DNA of 64,000 nt, from NCBI RefSeq assembly GCF_008974265.1, contig NZ_BKZW01000001.1:1-64000 (forward strand). Reading direction: 5' to 3'. The notes below the pieces were generated by a model. The model saw only the letters and a program-made list of their open reading frames with translations. It was not told the DNA's origin and searched no databases. Every line of letters starts with the position of its first letter. Position 1 is the stretch's first letter. A program made the translations under genes and the position numbers. This DNA comes from Dictyobacter vulcani (GTDB lineage Bacteria > Chloroflexota > Ktedonobacteria > Ktedonobacterales > Ktedonobacteraceae). Shown piece by piece: positions 1-9,871 of the stretch.

Positions 1-791
1 GGTGATATCGATATTGGCTATGTAGACCAAATCTGCCATCAACACATATGTCAAAATTCATGGGATGCCTACGTATCATTGCTGGTGGCCTCTAGCGGTG
101 GTGCCTCTTTTATAAGTGAACCGGGACCAATATTAAAGACTGCAGCGATCTGAAAGGCAAAAAACTGGCCACACGCGCAAAAAGGTAGGGACACAGAATA
201 TTGCTTTGCGCCACTATCTCCAGGCAAACAATCTAAAAACCAGCGAACAGGGTGGTGACGTGCAAATTTTGCCAACAGATAATGCAATATCTTAAATGAG
301 TTCAAACAAGGGCAGATTGATGGAGCCTGGGTACCCGAACCCTGGGCATCTCGCCTGGTTAACGAAGCTCAGGGACAATATTCCTGGATGAACGCACGAT
401 CTGGCCCGACAACAAATTTATCACTACTGTCGTAGTAGCACGTAAAGATTTTCTGGATCAGCATCCAGATGTAGTGCAGAAATTCCTTCAAGCTCATGTT
501 GAAACAGTGCAATATATCAATCAAAATCTGCCAGATGCAGAGAAAGTCGCCAACACACAATTAAAGAAGCTCACTGGCAAGGCACTTTCCAGCAAGGCTA
601 TTGACGGTTCATTCAAACGGCTCGACATTACCTATGATCCATTGGCTACAACGCTATTCAAATCAGCAGACAATGCCTATGCGCTTGGTTTTCTGGGTCA
701 TAGCAAACCAGATCTTTCCAACATCTTCTCGCTAGATATCTTGAATAATGTACTCAGCAGTAAGGGGCTACAAAAAGTTGCAGCCTCTTAA
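1..791 (+). pseudogene. ABC transporter substrate-binding protein (SsuA/NrtA/TauA type), 5' truncated, several frameshifts
   Basis: This encodes the periplasmic-type binding protein of a sulfonate/nitrate/taurine-class importer. Its start lies before the window. Reading across frames recovers the family sequence: GDIDIGYVD at base 1, KGKKLAT near 150, GGDVQILPTDNA near 250, GQIDGAWVPEPWASRLV near 310, then an uninterrupted stretch from about 390 to the stop containing DFLDQHPDVVQKFLQAHV. At least three frame changes are needed before base 390. One, near 382, is explained by one missing T in a T run. The 5' part also has mismatches, so either real decay or poor consensus is possible. The ATPase follows 12 bp downstream, so the gene belongs to the same operon. 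The substrate cannot be told from sequence. Confidence 0.75.
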
Positions 792-803
792 GGGGGAACC
801 GAA

Positions 804-1671
804 ATGATCCAATCAATAGGGAATAAGAGCCGTTCTATTGAAGTAGCGGGTGGGGACAATATATCCCCATCCGCTGGCGGTAACTCCTTGCGGATAGAAG
901 GGATCAGCAAAACATTCGTGGGTGGCGAACGTGTCGTAGAAGCGTTGCGCCCTGTCGATCTTTCCATATCGGCAGGCGAATTTGTGTGCTTTTTAGGACC
1001 AAGCGGTTGTGGAAAATCAACGCTATTAAACATTATTGCTGGACTTGAAGCAGCCTCTAGCGGCAACATTATCGTCAATGATAAACCTGTTCGAGGAACA
1101 GGGACCGATCGCGTTTTACTTTTTCAGGAAGCAGCGCTCTTCCCATGGCTGAATATACAGAAAAATGTTGAGTTTTGGGCTACGGCAAGCTCATGTACCT
1201 GGCAAAAAACGAGCCGAGATAGCTCGACACTACCTTGATATGGTGAATCTCAGCGGTTTTGAAAACAGTTACCCACATCAACTTTCGGGAGGAATGCGCC
1301 AGCGTGCTGCAATTGCCCGCGCACTTGCTATTGATCCTGATATCCTGTTAATGGATGAGCCCTTTGGCGCTCTGGACGCCTTCACACGAGACAAACTTCA
1401 GGCGCAGGTCGAAACGATCTGGTCTGCAACCCACAAAACTATCCTTTTCGTCACCCACAACGTCAGGGAAGCGGTCGCGCTAGGAGATCGTGTTATAGTC
1501 TTTGCCCCTCGTCCTGGACGCATTATCCGTGACTTTCACATTGATCTACCACGTCCACGCAGCCTGGAAGATCATCACCTTGTGGATAAATCCGCCGAAA
1601 TTTTGCAAACTCTGCGTAGTGAAATGGAACAGCAAGAACAGGAGAGAGAGATTGGCAACACCGTCCATTAG
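804..1671 (+). CDS. ABC transporter ATP-binding protein, SsuB/TauB/NrtD type (one frameshift)
   Basis: This is the cytoplasmic ATPase driving the importer. Walker A GPSGCGKST (residues about 70-78), Q-loop LLFQEAALFPW, signature LSGGMRQR, Walker B ILLMDEPF and the H-loop THN are all present. The frame breaks at the T run at 1173-1176. Removing one T joins NIQKNVEF to GLRQAHVPGKKRAEIARHY and gives about 288 residues, the normal family length. The gene overlaps the permease start by about 20 bp, typical of translational coupling. The N-terminal 30 residues are a non-conserved leader. I infer a homopolymer consensus error rather than inactivation. Confidence 0.85.
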
Positions 1672-2457
1672 TATACCAAAAAAACACGTCAGCACCCGCT
1701 GGATAGGGAAACTCATACGCCAACTGCTCTTTTATGTTCTCTTGCTTGTCATCTGGCAGCTTTTAGCCAGCGCCCATATCTGGAAAGACTATCTTTTCGC
1801 CGGACCACTGACCGTTCTGGAAAGCACGAAAGCACTGTATCAAGATGGCTCATTAGTAACCGCCATCCTTGTCAGTGTGCGTCGGCTGGCGCTTGGTTAT
1901 GGTATCTCACTTATTCTTGGCCTGATTCTGGGCCTGGCAATTGGCAGCAACCACTATATTGAAGAAACACTGGGATCTCTTGTCGTTGCTTTACAAGCTT
2001 TGCCTAGTGTTTGTTGGATTCCGCTGGCTATGCTATGGTTTGGCTTGAGTGAGCAGGCTATGCTTTTTGTTGTAGTTATGGCGCGCTCTTCTCAATTACC
2101 CTGGGTGTAGACGCAGGCATCAAAAACACGCCACCAGTCTATATTAAAGCGGCCCGCAACATGGGCTCACGTGGTCTCGCCCTTTCAACCCAGGTTATCT
2201 TACCTGCCGCATTACCATCCATCCTTACTGGACTCAAACAGGGCTGGACCTTCGCCTGGCGCTCACTGATGGCTGCAGAATTGCTCTATAATACCATCAG
2301 CCTTGGATCTTTACTTGAGGGAGGCCGGGACTTCGGTGATATCGGACAAATCTTTGCCATCATGATTGTTATCATCATCATCGGTATTGCTATTGATGGC
2401 CTCATTTTTCAGCCATTAGAAAGAATGGTTCGTAGACGTTGGGGCTTCGCAGTTTAA
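1652..2457 (+). CDS. ABC transporter permease, SsuC/TauC type (one frameshift)
   Basis: This is the inner-membrane permease partner (BPD_transp_1 family). A TTG at 1652 is preceded by AGGAG with 7-base spacing and is the likely start; there is no in-frame ATG at this point. Hydrophobic segments lie near residues 20-40, 75-100, 105-130, 195-215 and 230-250. The EAA-type loop reads KAARNMGSRGLALSTQVILP. The frame breaks at the GG at 2080-2081. One extra G gives VVVMGALFSITLGVDAG and a product of about 268 residues. A convergent LysR gene follows after 79 bp. Confidence 0.83.
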
Positions 2458-2536
2458 CATTACTGTCTTTTTTCCAAATTTCTAAACAACAGGCTCACCT
2501 CCTGGCTATATAAATCGAATAGGAAGTGGGCCTGCA

Positions 2537-3436
2537 TTATACTGGATTTTCTGCTAAAGGAAAAAGAAACGAGAAGAAGGCCTGAGCCGCACGGGATAAT
2601 TGCTTGTCAGAACGTTGAATAAAACTTAATTGAGGGCGAAGACTCATATCTGCAAGGGGAATTTGTACTAAATCACCACTGGCAAGTTCTCGCTGGACCG
2701 TCAAAAATGATACCACAGCTGCTCCGACTCCACTGATTACCATCTGCTTGATAGCTTCATTGTCAGTCAACGTGAGCAATGGCTTGAGAACGACACCACG
2801 ACAGGCCAGGTCACGCTCCAGTACATCCCGTACCCCACTTCCTGTCTCACGTACAATCAGCGTCTCCTCTCCAAGCTGCTCGGGATGTATTGCTTCGGCT
2901 CCACACCATGCATGAGTGGGGGAGGCAATCAAAATCAGGGCATCACGCGTGAAAAAACGTACATCTAATCCTGCTGGTAATTGGGACGCTTCGCCTTCAA
3001 CAATACCAAAATCTAGCGACCAGTCCAGGATATGTTCGATAATATCTTGCGAGTTCCAAATAGAAATATTAAGGCCAACCTGTGGATACAGTCCGCGAAA
3101 ACGTGCGACAATTGAAGGTAACAAATACACACCAGCCGTTGTGTTAGCTGCCAGTTTTACCTCACCACGATGGACATCACGTAAAGCCGCCAGAGCATCA
3201 TCCATCTCACGCTCAAGTGAAAACATCTGGCGCGCATAGGTCTGTAATACGCGACCTGCATGGGTCAATACGATACGCCGTCCCTGTCGCTCTACTAAAT
3301 CCAGCTGTACCTCTTGCTCCAGGCTTTGCATAATCTTTGTCACGGCGGGTTGGGTCAGGTGAAGCTCTTCTGATGCTCTTGTAATATGCTCAAGCTCAGC
3401 AACCTTCAGGAAAACGCGCAGGTTCTGCAGATTCAT
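2537..3436 (-). CDS. LysR-family transcriptional regulator
   Basis: This is a DNA-binding regulator with an N-terminal winged helix-turn-helix (about residues 1-60, containing AELEHITRASEELHLTQPAV) and a periplasmic-binding-like effector domain (about 90-295). The length of about 299 residues is standard. I chose the ATG at 3436 because LysR proteins usually begin M-x-L-x-x-L-x-x-F, as in MNLQNLRVF. A GTG six codons upstream is also open. The effector domain resembles the CbbR/CysB-like branch. It lies convergent to the ABC operon and 95 bp downstream of the M55 peptidase gene. It could regulate either, which is inference only. Confidence 0.9.
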   Translation of the reverse strand: MNLQNLRVFLKVAELEHITRASEELHLTQPAVTKIMQSLEQEVQLDLVERQGRRIVLTHAGRVLQTYARQMFSLEREMDDALAALRDVHRGEVKLAANTTAGVYLLPSIVARFRGLYPQVGLNISIWNSQDIIEHILDWSLDFGIVEGEASQLPAGLDVRFFTRDALILIASPTHAWCGAEAIHPEQLGEETLIVRETGSGVRDVLERDLACRGVVLKPLLTLTDNEAIKQMVISGVGAAVVSFLTVQRELASGDLVQIPLADMSLRPQLSFIQRSDKQLSRAAQAFFSFLFPLAENPV

Positions 3437-3531
3437 ACAGCTTATTTGCCTCACTCACAACGGCATATGTTGCCATCTTTATCGTTGTTAATCTCTGCAT
3501 AATAACAGAAAATAACTGCTTTCGATAGAAG

Positions 3532-4359
3532 CTAGCGATCAACAAGAGAACGGGTAAGGTTAACAAGAATAATAAATGTACGATAGAGGTCGAGTAAATT
3601 GTTGCCAGAAACTTTAACCGTTCGTGGCGCGCTACGTTCAACACCACGGATCCAGGTTGCCATCTCAGCCATATCGGCTACAAGAAAGGTAACTTCAAGT
3701 TCTACTGGCAGGCTGAAATCAGGGAGCTGCATGTTAGCGATTTGCTCAACTGCACGTCTGGACCCCGCTTGTAACATTTCACAGGCGACCTCAGGATGCA
3801 GATGAGAAGCAGCAAAACGACCTAGAGATTGCTTGACAATAATCTTTTCAGCCTGTGGTGCAATAGTCATCGCTTCACGTGCAGTGGCTTCATCACCGCT
3901 AATAAAAATAATAGGAACTTGATAATGGGCGGCGACCAGAGCATTAATACCAGATTCACCAACTATCTCACCATTAATGCGTACTTCCCAGATCGCTCCA
4001 GGATTATATGTATGAGAAAGAATAGCATGCTCGGCACCAATTGAGCCGTGATAACTAACAAAGCAGATACCATCAAAGCTAGCATCCAATCCTTCCATCA
4101 TATAATAGGGTTTGTGTTTGCCAGTGATCAAAGTTGCCCGTCCTGATAAATCCTGTGGATGCAAGTTACGCATCGCGTGATGAGCATCATTGACAACAAA
4201 GTCTGTTACACCAGCCTCTAAGGCACCGGCAATGACAGCATTAACTTCATTGGTCAGTAAACGCCTGCCCTGTTCATACTCTGCATTGCCTTCAATAATC
4301 TGTTCCCAGGCCACAATTCCACTCGTGCCTTCAAAATCCGTCGAAAGAAAGAGCTTCAT
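3532..4359 (-). CDS. M55 family D-aminopeptidase (DppA-like)
   Basis: This is a zinc-dependent peptidase of the DppA family, which hydrolyses D-amino-acid dipeptides. It has the family's N-terminal S-x-D-x-E-G motif (STDFEGTSG, residues 6-14), the NDAHHAMRN motif around residue 58, and the YHGSIGAEHAILSHTY segment near 103-118 that carries further zinc ligands. At 275 residues it matches the family. The ATG at 4359 has AAGGGG about 11 bases upstream. It appears monocistronic. A role in recycling cell-wall-derived D-peptides is an inference from the family. Confidence 0.88.
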   Translation of the reverse strand: MKLFLSTDFEGTSGIVAWEQIIEGNAEYEQGRRLLTNEVNAVIAGALEAGVTDFVVNDAHHAMRNLHPQDLSGRATLITGKHKPYYMMEGLDASFDGICFVSYHGSIGAEHAILSHTYNPGAIWEVRINGEIVGESGINALVAAHYQVPIIFISGDEATAREAMTIAPQAEKIIVKQSLGRFAASHLHPEVACEMLQAGSRRAVEQIANMQLPDFSLPVELEVTFLVADMAEMATWIRGVERSAPRTVKVSGNNLLDLYRTFIILVNLTRSLVDR

Positions 4360-6858
4360 AGTAATATTTACCCCTTTTATTCATTGCCACAATGTCATGT
4401 ACTATTATAACAAATCATGACTCTTGCGATGAAGGAAATCTACAGAAATTCCATGCTTCAGAAACTGTAAGCACAACAAACTGATTCTACTTTTGAATGA
4501 CACATAATTTTCCCAAATTGCAGAATACTTTTACGGACAGAGTTCTATCTCATAGTTACAAGATGACTATTCTTCTGAGAGAAGTATTCTACCAACTTCG
4601 ACATTTTTTCAGGAAGGAGGCAATGCTTATTCCCTGAGTATGTGAATCAAGCCTTTGCGAGTACTATTTCTATCTGCAATGGCTCCAACGATGCGGCACT
4701 CTCATCTGGCTGAACCTCTAAATCCAGGATCTGAGCCCGAGTGGCACTTTGTATGTCGCACTGTGCGGCCTGGAGCATGGATATTGTTGCTGTCGCTGTA
4801 GTCAACTTAATACATTCCAATGTAGCGCCAACTGAAAGTCCCTGTTCAGCTTTGTAACGTCGAACCTGACGTACAATCTCGAGAAGCAACTTACCTGTAT
4901 TTTCACCCTGCTCATCTAGCCAGCCACTCCTGGCAACTGGCCAGTTTGAAGTGTGGATTGAGACTGCTCCATCCCACTGCTGAAAGAGTCCTAGATAGAT
5001 CTCTTCTGTAACGAATGGTATATAAGGAGCAAAAATCTTTAAAACAGTTAATAGTGCGTGATAAAGCGTCCACTGAGCAGCAGCACGATCTGCCCCACCT
5101 TCTTTATAAAGCCTGGATTTCGCTAACTCCAGATAGTTATCACAAAGGTCCGTCCAGAAGAAGCGTTCAACTTCAGCACGAGCCGTCGCATAATCACTCT
5201 GTTCAAGTTGTCTGGTAGCGAATGTGATCGTTTGAGACAGACGCGAAAGAAGCCAGCGATCAGTCGGTAAAAGGTCGTCAGGCTGACAGTTTAAAGACGC
5301 AATATCCAATCCTTGCAAACGACTCTCGGCAAAACGGCAGGCATTCCATAATTTGGTAATCAGACGCCGTCCGACTGCAATTGCTTCCAGGTTGAAAACC
5401 GTGTCATTTCCTGGCTTGATCGAGGTAGCCCAATAACGTAATGCGTCAGCTGATTCCTGCTCCATCAATGCCAGCGGCCCTCCTGTACTATTACTCTTGG
5501 ACTTTGAAAGTTTATTACGTTCAGTTGAGAGGGCATGACCGGAAACCATTAACTCTTTCCAGGGGATCGTATCACAGTGATAGAGAGCCTTAACAATTGT
5601 ATAGAATGCCCAGGTTCGAATGATATCATGTGCCTGAGGCCGTAAACTGGCAGGAAAATGCTGCTGAAACCAATCAGGGTCATTTATCCAACGCCCAATG
5701 ATCAAAGGCGAACATGATGATGTAGCCCAGGTATCCATAACATCTTGCTCAGGATCAAAATCGGTCGAGCCACAGGAACAGGGACGATTGGGACCGGTCA
5801 AACGCGGATCAACCGGCAATTCCTCTCGTGTAGCCAGCAATAATGTGCCACATGCGCGGCATGTCCAGGCGGGAAACGGAACACCAAGTAAGCGCTGACG
5901 TGAGATACACCAATCCACTGCAAATTTTCAACCCAATGCTCATAACGACTTCGCATATATTCTGGCTTCCAGCGAATCTGGCGACCAGCTTCGATAAAAC
6001 GGCCTTTCTGGTCCAGAACCCGAATAAACCACTGCCGTGTCTGCAAGTATTCAACTGGTGTTCCACAGCGTTCATGGAGACCGACGGTATGCTCAATTGT
6101 CTCTTGCTGTAAAATCAAAGCTTGCTCGTCCAGTGATTGCAGAATTTGTTTACGGGCCGCCATGATTGTCAGACCTGCCAGGGGACCCGTCAGCGTTGTC
6201 ATGTATCCATCACGACCAATAGCTGCTCGCAATGGCAAGTGATGAGTGCGCCACCAACGAACATCGGTTGAATCACCAAAGGTACAGCACATAACGGCGC
6301 CACTTCCCTTAAGAGGATCAACCAGTTCATCAGCGAGGATTGGAACCTGAATAGTTGCCTGCGCGGAAAAAGCTCGACTATCAATAGCAGCCTCCTGCCC
6401 AGTCAAATGTGTATAGCGTTTATCATCGGGATGAACAAAGATGGCAACACAGGCTGGTAACAATTCAGGACGCGTTGTCGCGATAGGTAACGATTTACCG
6501 TCAGGCAAACGAAAGGTAAAAGTAGTAAACAATGTTGGCAGTGCTTTATCCTCAAGTTCAGCCTGCGCAATAGCTGTCTGGCAATCCGGACACCATAGCG
6601 TAGGAGCAACTTGCGCATAGGCCCGTCCAGACCGATACAACTGAATAAATGACCACTGCGAGGTCTGCTGTGCTTCAGGGGATAGCGTCGAATAGCGATA
6701 ATTCCAATCAACACTCAAACTTAAACGGCGCCAGATCGACTCGAAACGATCCTCTGCCTCCTGGGTAAGCTTGAAGCATTGGGCCAAAAAATCAGCTCGG
6801 TCCATTTCGGTCGCTTTACGTTTAATCGTTTTCTCGACAAAACGCTCGGTTGGTAAAC

Positions 6859-6883
6859 CATTACCCACGGGATGCGCAACGAG
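6859..6883. repeat. Target-site duplication (CATTA) and terminal inverted repeat of the IS, transposase 3' side
   Basis: Bases 6859-6863 are CATTA, the same as 9146-9150. Bases 6864-6883 (CCCACGGGATGCGCAACGAG) are the exact reverse complement of 9126-9145. Confidence 0.95.
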
Positions 6884-9145
6884 GTAAACTCAGGCAATGG
6901 AATCAATTGAAAACCTCAACAGGAAAAGGAAAGGAAGCAAAAGCCTTGCATCGATAGACTTCGATGAAGAGGTGATGCCCAGCCAGCAGCGCATCGGAAG
7001 GGTTGCCAAAGACAGGAAAAAAGGCTTACGCGACGGCTTGAGCAGGAGGGCCAAACGTTTCGAAGAAGCGGACGGGCAGGCCATGTAAAAGAACAGAGAG
7101 CCTGGGAGCATCAGCGGAACGGGCATTGCGAGCGAGGCGCTGGGACCAGGAGAGCCGATAATGAGCACGCTGCTCGCGAGTCAGCAGCGTCTCGTCTGGC
7201 TTCAGAGGATGTGCTGGCTGTGAGGACTGAGGGCAAGCTTCCCAGGAAAAGGTGGCTGTTTCTCGCCGTAGGAGCTGGGTCCAGTGACGGCGCACAGAGC
7301 GACGAGGCCAATCGCGCCAGAGCAAGGGAGCCGACGGAGACACGACGGGAACATGCGGCAAGGATGGCACCGCAGGAGCAGAGAGCGGATCAGGAGGCAG
7401 AGGCCAGAAGACGGCACTGACGCGGCGTGGTTTTTTGGTGGAAGGATGTTCTTGACACTGCTCGCGCAAGGGGCAAGCCCGACAGAAGCCAATGCGGCCC
7501 GCATACAAGACACGCAGAGAGCCATCATGTTCGGGTCGACGCTCTTGCGCGTACAGCGGATGATCAGCGGGACAGCGCAAGGTACCGTCGGGTTGCAGCG
7601 TAAACACTGAGCCAGGAAAACCGCCGGTAAACGAGCGTTTGGCCCACTGCGCAGGACCATAGATTACCGGAGCGGCTGACCCACTGGGAACGGCTGGCTC
7701 ACTGAGAGCGACTGGCAAAACTGCGTGAGCCGGAGCAAATTCGGTCGTGCGCACTGTTGCGGGAGTCAGATGCAGGCCGAGTTCCATCCGCAGGTTCCAG
7801 AGCCACTGAACCAGGATCTGGAAGCATTCCTGTCCCCAGGCCGTGTGAGAGACCCAACGGTCAGCGTCCTGTTCACCATCTTCATCCGCCAGCACGGTTT
7901 CAAAAGAACCGCGATGCAGATACACATCCAGGACATCTTTGGCGCTGAAGGCAGGGCAAGGCAGCGTTGAAACAAAGAGCTCGTAGACAGTCTCCGCTCG
8001 CTGCTCCCCAACGGAGGGAGGGTCTGAGGTGGCTGGATGGGTCGCCACGATCACGCGTACCAGAGGCCCCGTAGGGGAAAGCGGACGGCTGGACAATCAA
8101 ACAGGGTCCGGGTCATCTGGCTTTCGGGGTGCGTACAGGTGGCAGCGGGAGCGGCAGCCAACACGGCCTGCATTTCCGCCACATCCAGCAGGTGGTAATC
8201 CTTGTGGCGGGCCACCACTGCCAGGCCCGAGGTGAGGACATCGCAGAGAGGAGCAGCATTGCCATACAGGCCGTCGAGGCGGATGACGATCTGCTGGGCA
8301 GGTACACCAACCTGCTTTCCATAGTCGAGCAGAACCTGGATCGCTCGCAGCAGTTCGCCCCGGTAATCGCCGTTGCCCGACCCTCCAAAGGTTCCCAGAA
8401 ACTGATGGGTATGAGCTTGGAGCACCACGGTCCTGGTGCGTACGACTTCCCCGCGCTTGCGGCCCTGATACCCTTTGGCGCACACCTGGTCAAAGCGACG
8501 GCGCGCAGCAGGCAGCGACTCGGCCTGGGGCAAGGCGCGTTGGCGAGCGACCTTTCGGGTGCCATCCACATCCGCGACCAGCCAGCTCTGCCCACACCGA
8601 TCGATGATCCCGCCGGGATCAGGAAACGACGTGCGGGCCTGCACGTCTTGCTGGAAGAGGGTACGCATGTTTTCGACGCTGGCCTGATCCAGCGCCGCCA
8701 AAAAGCGAGAGAGCGCGGAGCGCGAGGGCAAACGCTGGCGGCCAAAGAAGGCCATGAACTCGTCGGCAAACGGCACAAGGCGCTCGTAAAAGGCTTGCAA
8801 GGTCGGTTCACCGGAAAGCGCGTAGCCGACGAGGACCACGACAAAATCGATGAGATCGTAGGTCCCCATCCGGGCGCGCGCGAAGCGGACTCGTTGGGTG
8901 ATAGCCGTGAGAATACCCGTCTGGGTGAGGCTCTGAGCAAAAGCTGCCGCTTCTCCCATCCAATTGGGAGTGGAAGGTTGCGACTCTGGAGTCGTCTGGA
9001 CGGTGGTGGTCGAATGCGTCATACTAGAAAGGTGTCCTCCTTCTGAGAAAAATTTTGAGGTTTCTTCTCTTATAGGAGACACTTTTTTTTAGCGTTTCGC
9101 CAGTCTCTGCGGATCAGTTACAAATCTCGTTGCGCATCCCGTGGG
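6864..9145 (-). mobile_element. Insertion sequence, 2282 bp, inserted in valS
   Basis: The element is bounded by perfect 20-bp terminal inverted repeats (6864-6883 and 9126-9145) and flanked by a direct 5-bp duplication, CATTA (6859-6863 and 9146-9150). Removing the element and one CATTA joins valS in frame as DDN-GLP, proving the exact ends. It carries one transposase in the same orientation as valS. Its base composition is clearly richer in G+C than the flanks, consistent with arrival from elsewhere. Ends beginning CCC, a 5-bp duplication and a DDE transposase with a Y-x-x-R-G-x-x-E motif suggest the IS4/IS1380-like superfamily. The exact family was not determined. Confidence 0.93.
7026..9022 (-). 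CDS. DDE transposase of the IS (IS4-like; one frameshift)
   Basis: This is the catalytic transposase. Candidate acidic residues lie in ADVDGT (N-terminal third), RLDGLYGN (middle) and YLHRGSFETVLADE, the Y-x-x-R-x-x-x-E signature of IS4-type enzymes. The C-terminal part has a cysteine cluster, CRACPLREQC, often seen in transposases with a zinc-binding tail. The frame breaks at 8067-8070, four G on the coding strand. A fifth G joins CPAVRFPLRG to PLVRVIVATHP and gives about 665 residues. The ATG at 9022 has AAGGAGG about 12 bases upstream; a GTG at 9082 is also open. A programmed frameshift is possible, but there is no A-rich or stem-loop slippage signal and the same G-run defect recurs in unrelated genes. 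Confidence 0.85.
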
Positions 9146-9150
9146 CATTA
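9126..9150. repeat. Terminal inverted repeat and target-site duplication (CATTA) of the IS, transposase 5' side
   Basis: Bases 9126-9145 are CTCGTTGCGCATCCCGTGGG, complementary to 6864-6883. They are followed by CATTA at 9146-9150. Together with the other end this defines the element exactly. Confidence 0.95.
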
Positions 9151-9395
9151 TCGTCGAAACCCATAGGATATAAGACGCGTTGGCCACGCATTCGTTGGAA
9201 GCGAGCAATGACATCTGTCTGTGTGTAAGAATAGCAATGTCCAAGATGTAGTTCACCCGAAACGGTCGCTGGAGGAGTATCAATTGTATAAACTGGACCT
9301 GAACCAGTAGGATCAAAAGCATAGGTCTGAGCATCTGCCCACAGGCGCGTCAGACGGGGTTCAACAGCGCGAAACTGATAGCGGTTGGGCAACAT

Positions 9396-9712
9396 GGTAG
9401 TACTCCTTCTTTGTACTAACAAAAAACGTTGCCACATCCCAAGGACGAGGGCAACGCAACTCGTGGTACCACCTTGATTTGATAACTGACTTGCCCAACC
9501 TGGCTATGGTCAGATATCCTCATACAGCGCTAACGGGCATCCCCGGAATATCTTCATGCGAGTGTTTCCACACGCAGTTTGGATATTCAACTTCCAAGCC
9601 ACGTTCAAGAGACGTAATCGAAGGAAGCTCTCACCCGATGGCTTCCACTCTCTGGCGAATCGTTTCTCTTTACTCCGCTCGTTCAGTGTCTTTATAATTT
9701 TATGTAGTATTC
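9396..9712 (-). promoter_or_regulatory. T-box riboswitch leader of valS
   Basis: The leader between the valS promoter and start codon carries the hallmark T-box sequence AAGGTGGTACCACGA (coding strand, 9475-9461), the part that pairs with the uncharged tRNA acceptor end. An intrinsic terminator with a T6 tail follows at once. Further upstream is a stem-I-like region with a GGAAGC/GCTTCC hairpin (about 9645-9623). A GTC (valine) triplet at 9613-9611 is a candidate specifier, but I cannot assign the specifier loop securely. Known T-boxes raise synthetase expression when the cognate tRNA is uncharged. The IS lies downstream, inside the coding region, so the leader is intact. Confidence 0.88.
9421..9456 (-). 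terminator. T-box regulated intrinsic terminator of valS
   Basis: On the coding strand CGTTGCC (9456-9450) pairs with GGCAACG (9433-9427) and is followed by six T (9426-9421). It sits between the T-box motif and the ribosome binding site, as expected for transcription attenuation. Confidence 0.88.
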
Positions 9713-9718
9713 CTCTTG

Positions 9719-9748
9719 ATAATAACAAGTGGTGATACTCTTTGTCAA
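9719..9748 (-). promoter_or_regulatory. Sigma-70 promoter of valS
   Basis: A perfect -35 TTGACA (9748-9743) is followed by an 18-base spacer and TATTAT (9724-9719) as the -10. It lies just upstream of the T-box leader. Confidence 0.75.
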
Positions 9749-9835
9749 GTTTTCTACTGCTGTTTCCAATGCATCTTTTTCAGGAATGAACAGCTTACAA
9801 AATTGCTTTAGCTGAAGAAATCATAAATATTCATG

Positions 9836-9871
9836 AAGTTATGTTATTTATTTATTTATTTAACATAACTT
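9836..9871 (-). terminator. Hairpin overlapping the end of the GNAT gene
   Basis: Perfect 11-bp arms AAGTTATGTTA (9836-9846) and TAACATAACTT (9861-9871) enclose a 14-base TTTA-repeat loop. The hairpin overlaps the stop codon of the acetyltransferase and may end the EPS-operon transcript. It has no long T run after it, so termination is a moderate inference. Confidence 0.5.

Larger units (their letters stand above)
4647..9395 (-). pseudogene. valS: Valyl-tRNA synthetase, interrupted by an insertion sequence
   Basis: This is a class I synthetase that charges tRNA-Val. The ATG at 9395 has AAGGAG 9 bases upstream. The N-terminal piece carries the HIGH-type motif GELHLGHCY and runs to MGFDDN. The gene resumes at 6858 with GLPTERFVEK after the IS and one copy of a 5-bp duplication. 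The KMSKS-type motif reads NKLSKSKSN. A second break at 5915-5916 (GG on the coding strand) is repaired by one G, giving the ValRS motif WDWCISRQR. Without the IS the product would be about 820 residues, slightly short because the C-terminal coiled-coil arm is abbreviated. An essential gene cut by an IS implies a second valS, a mixed population, or a mosaic consensus. It is preceded by a T-box leader. Confidence 0.92.

Noticed and set aside
8067..8070. Programmed ribosomal frameshift in the transposase
   Set aside because: The G4 site lacks a slippery heptamer and stimulator, and the same G-run defect occurs in comM, the flippase and other non-mobile genes.
8129..9046. A 305-codon open frame on the plus strand opposite the transposase
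   Set aside because: It is a mirror of the G+C-rich transposase gene, with no family resemblance and no ribosome binding site.
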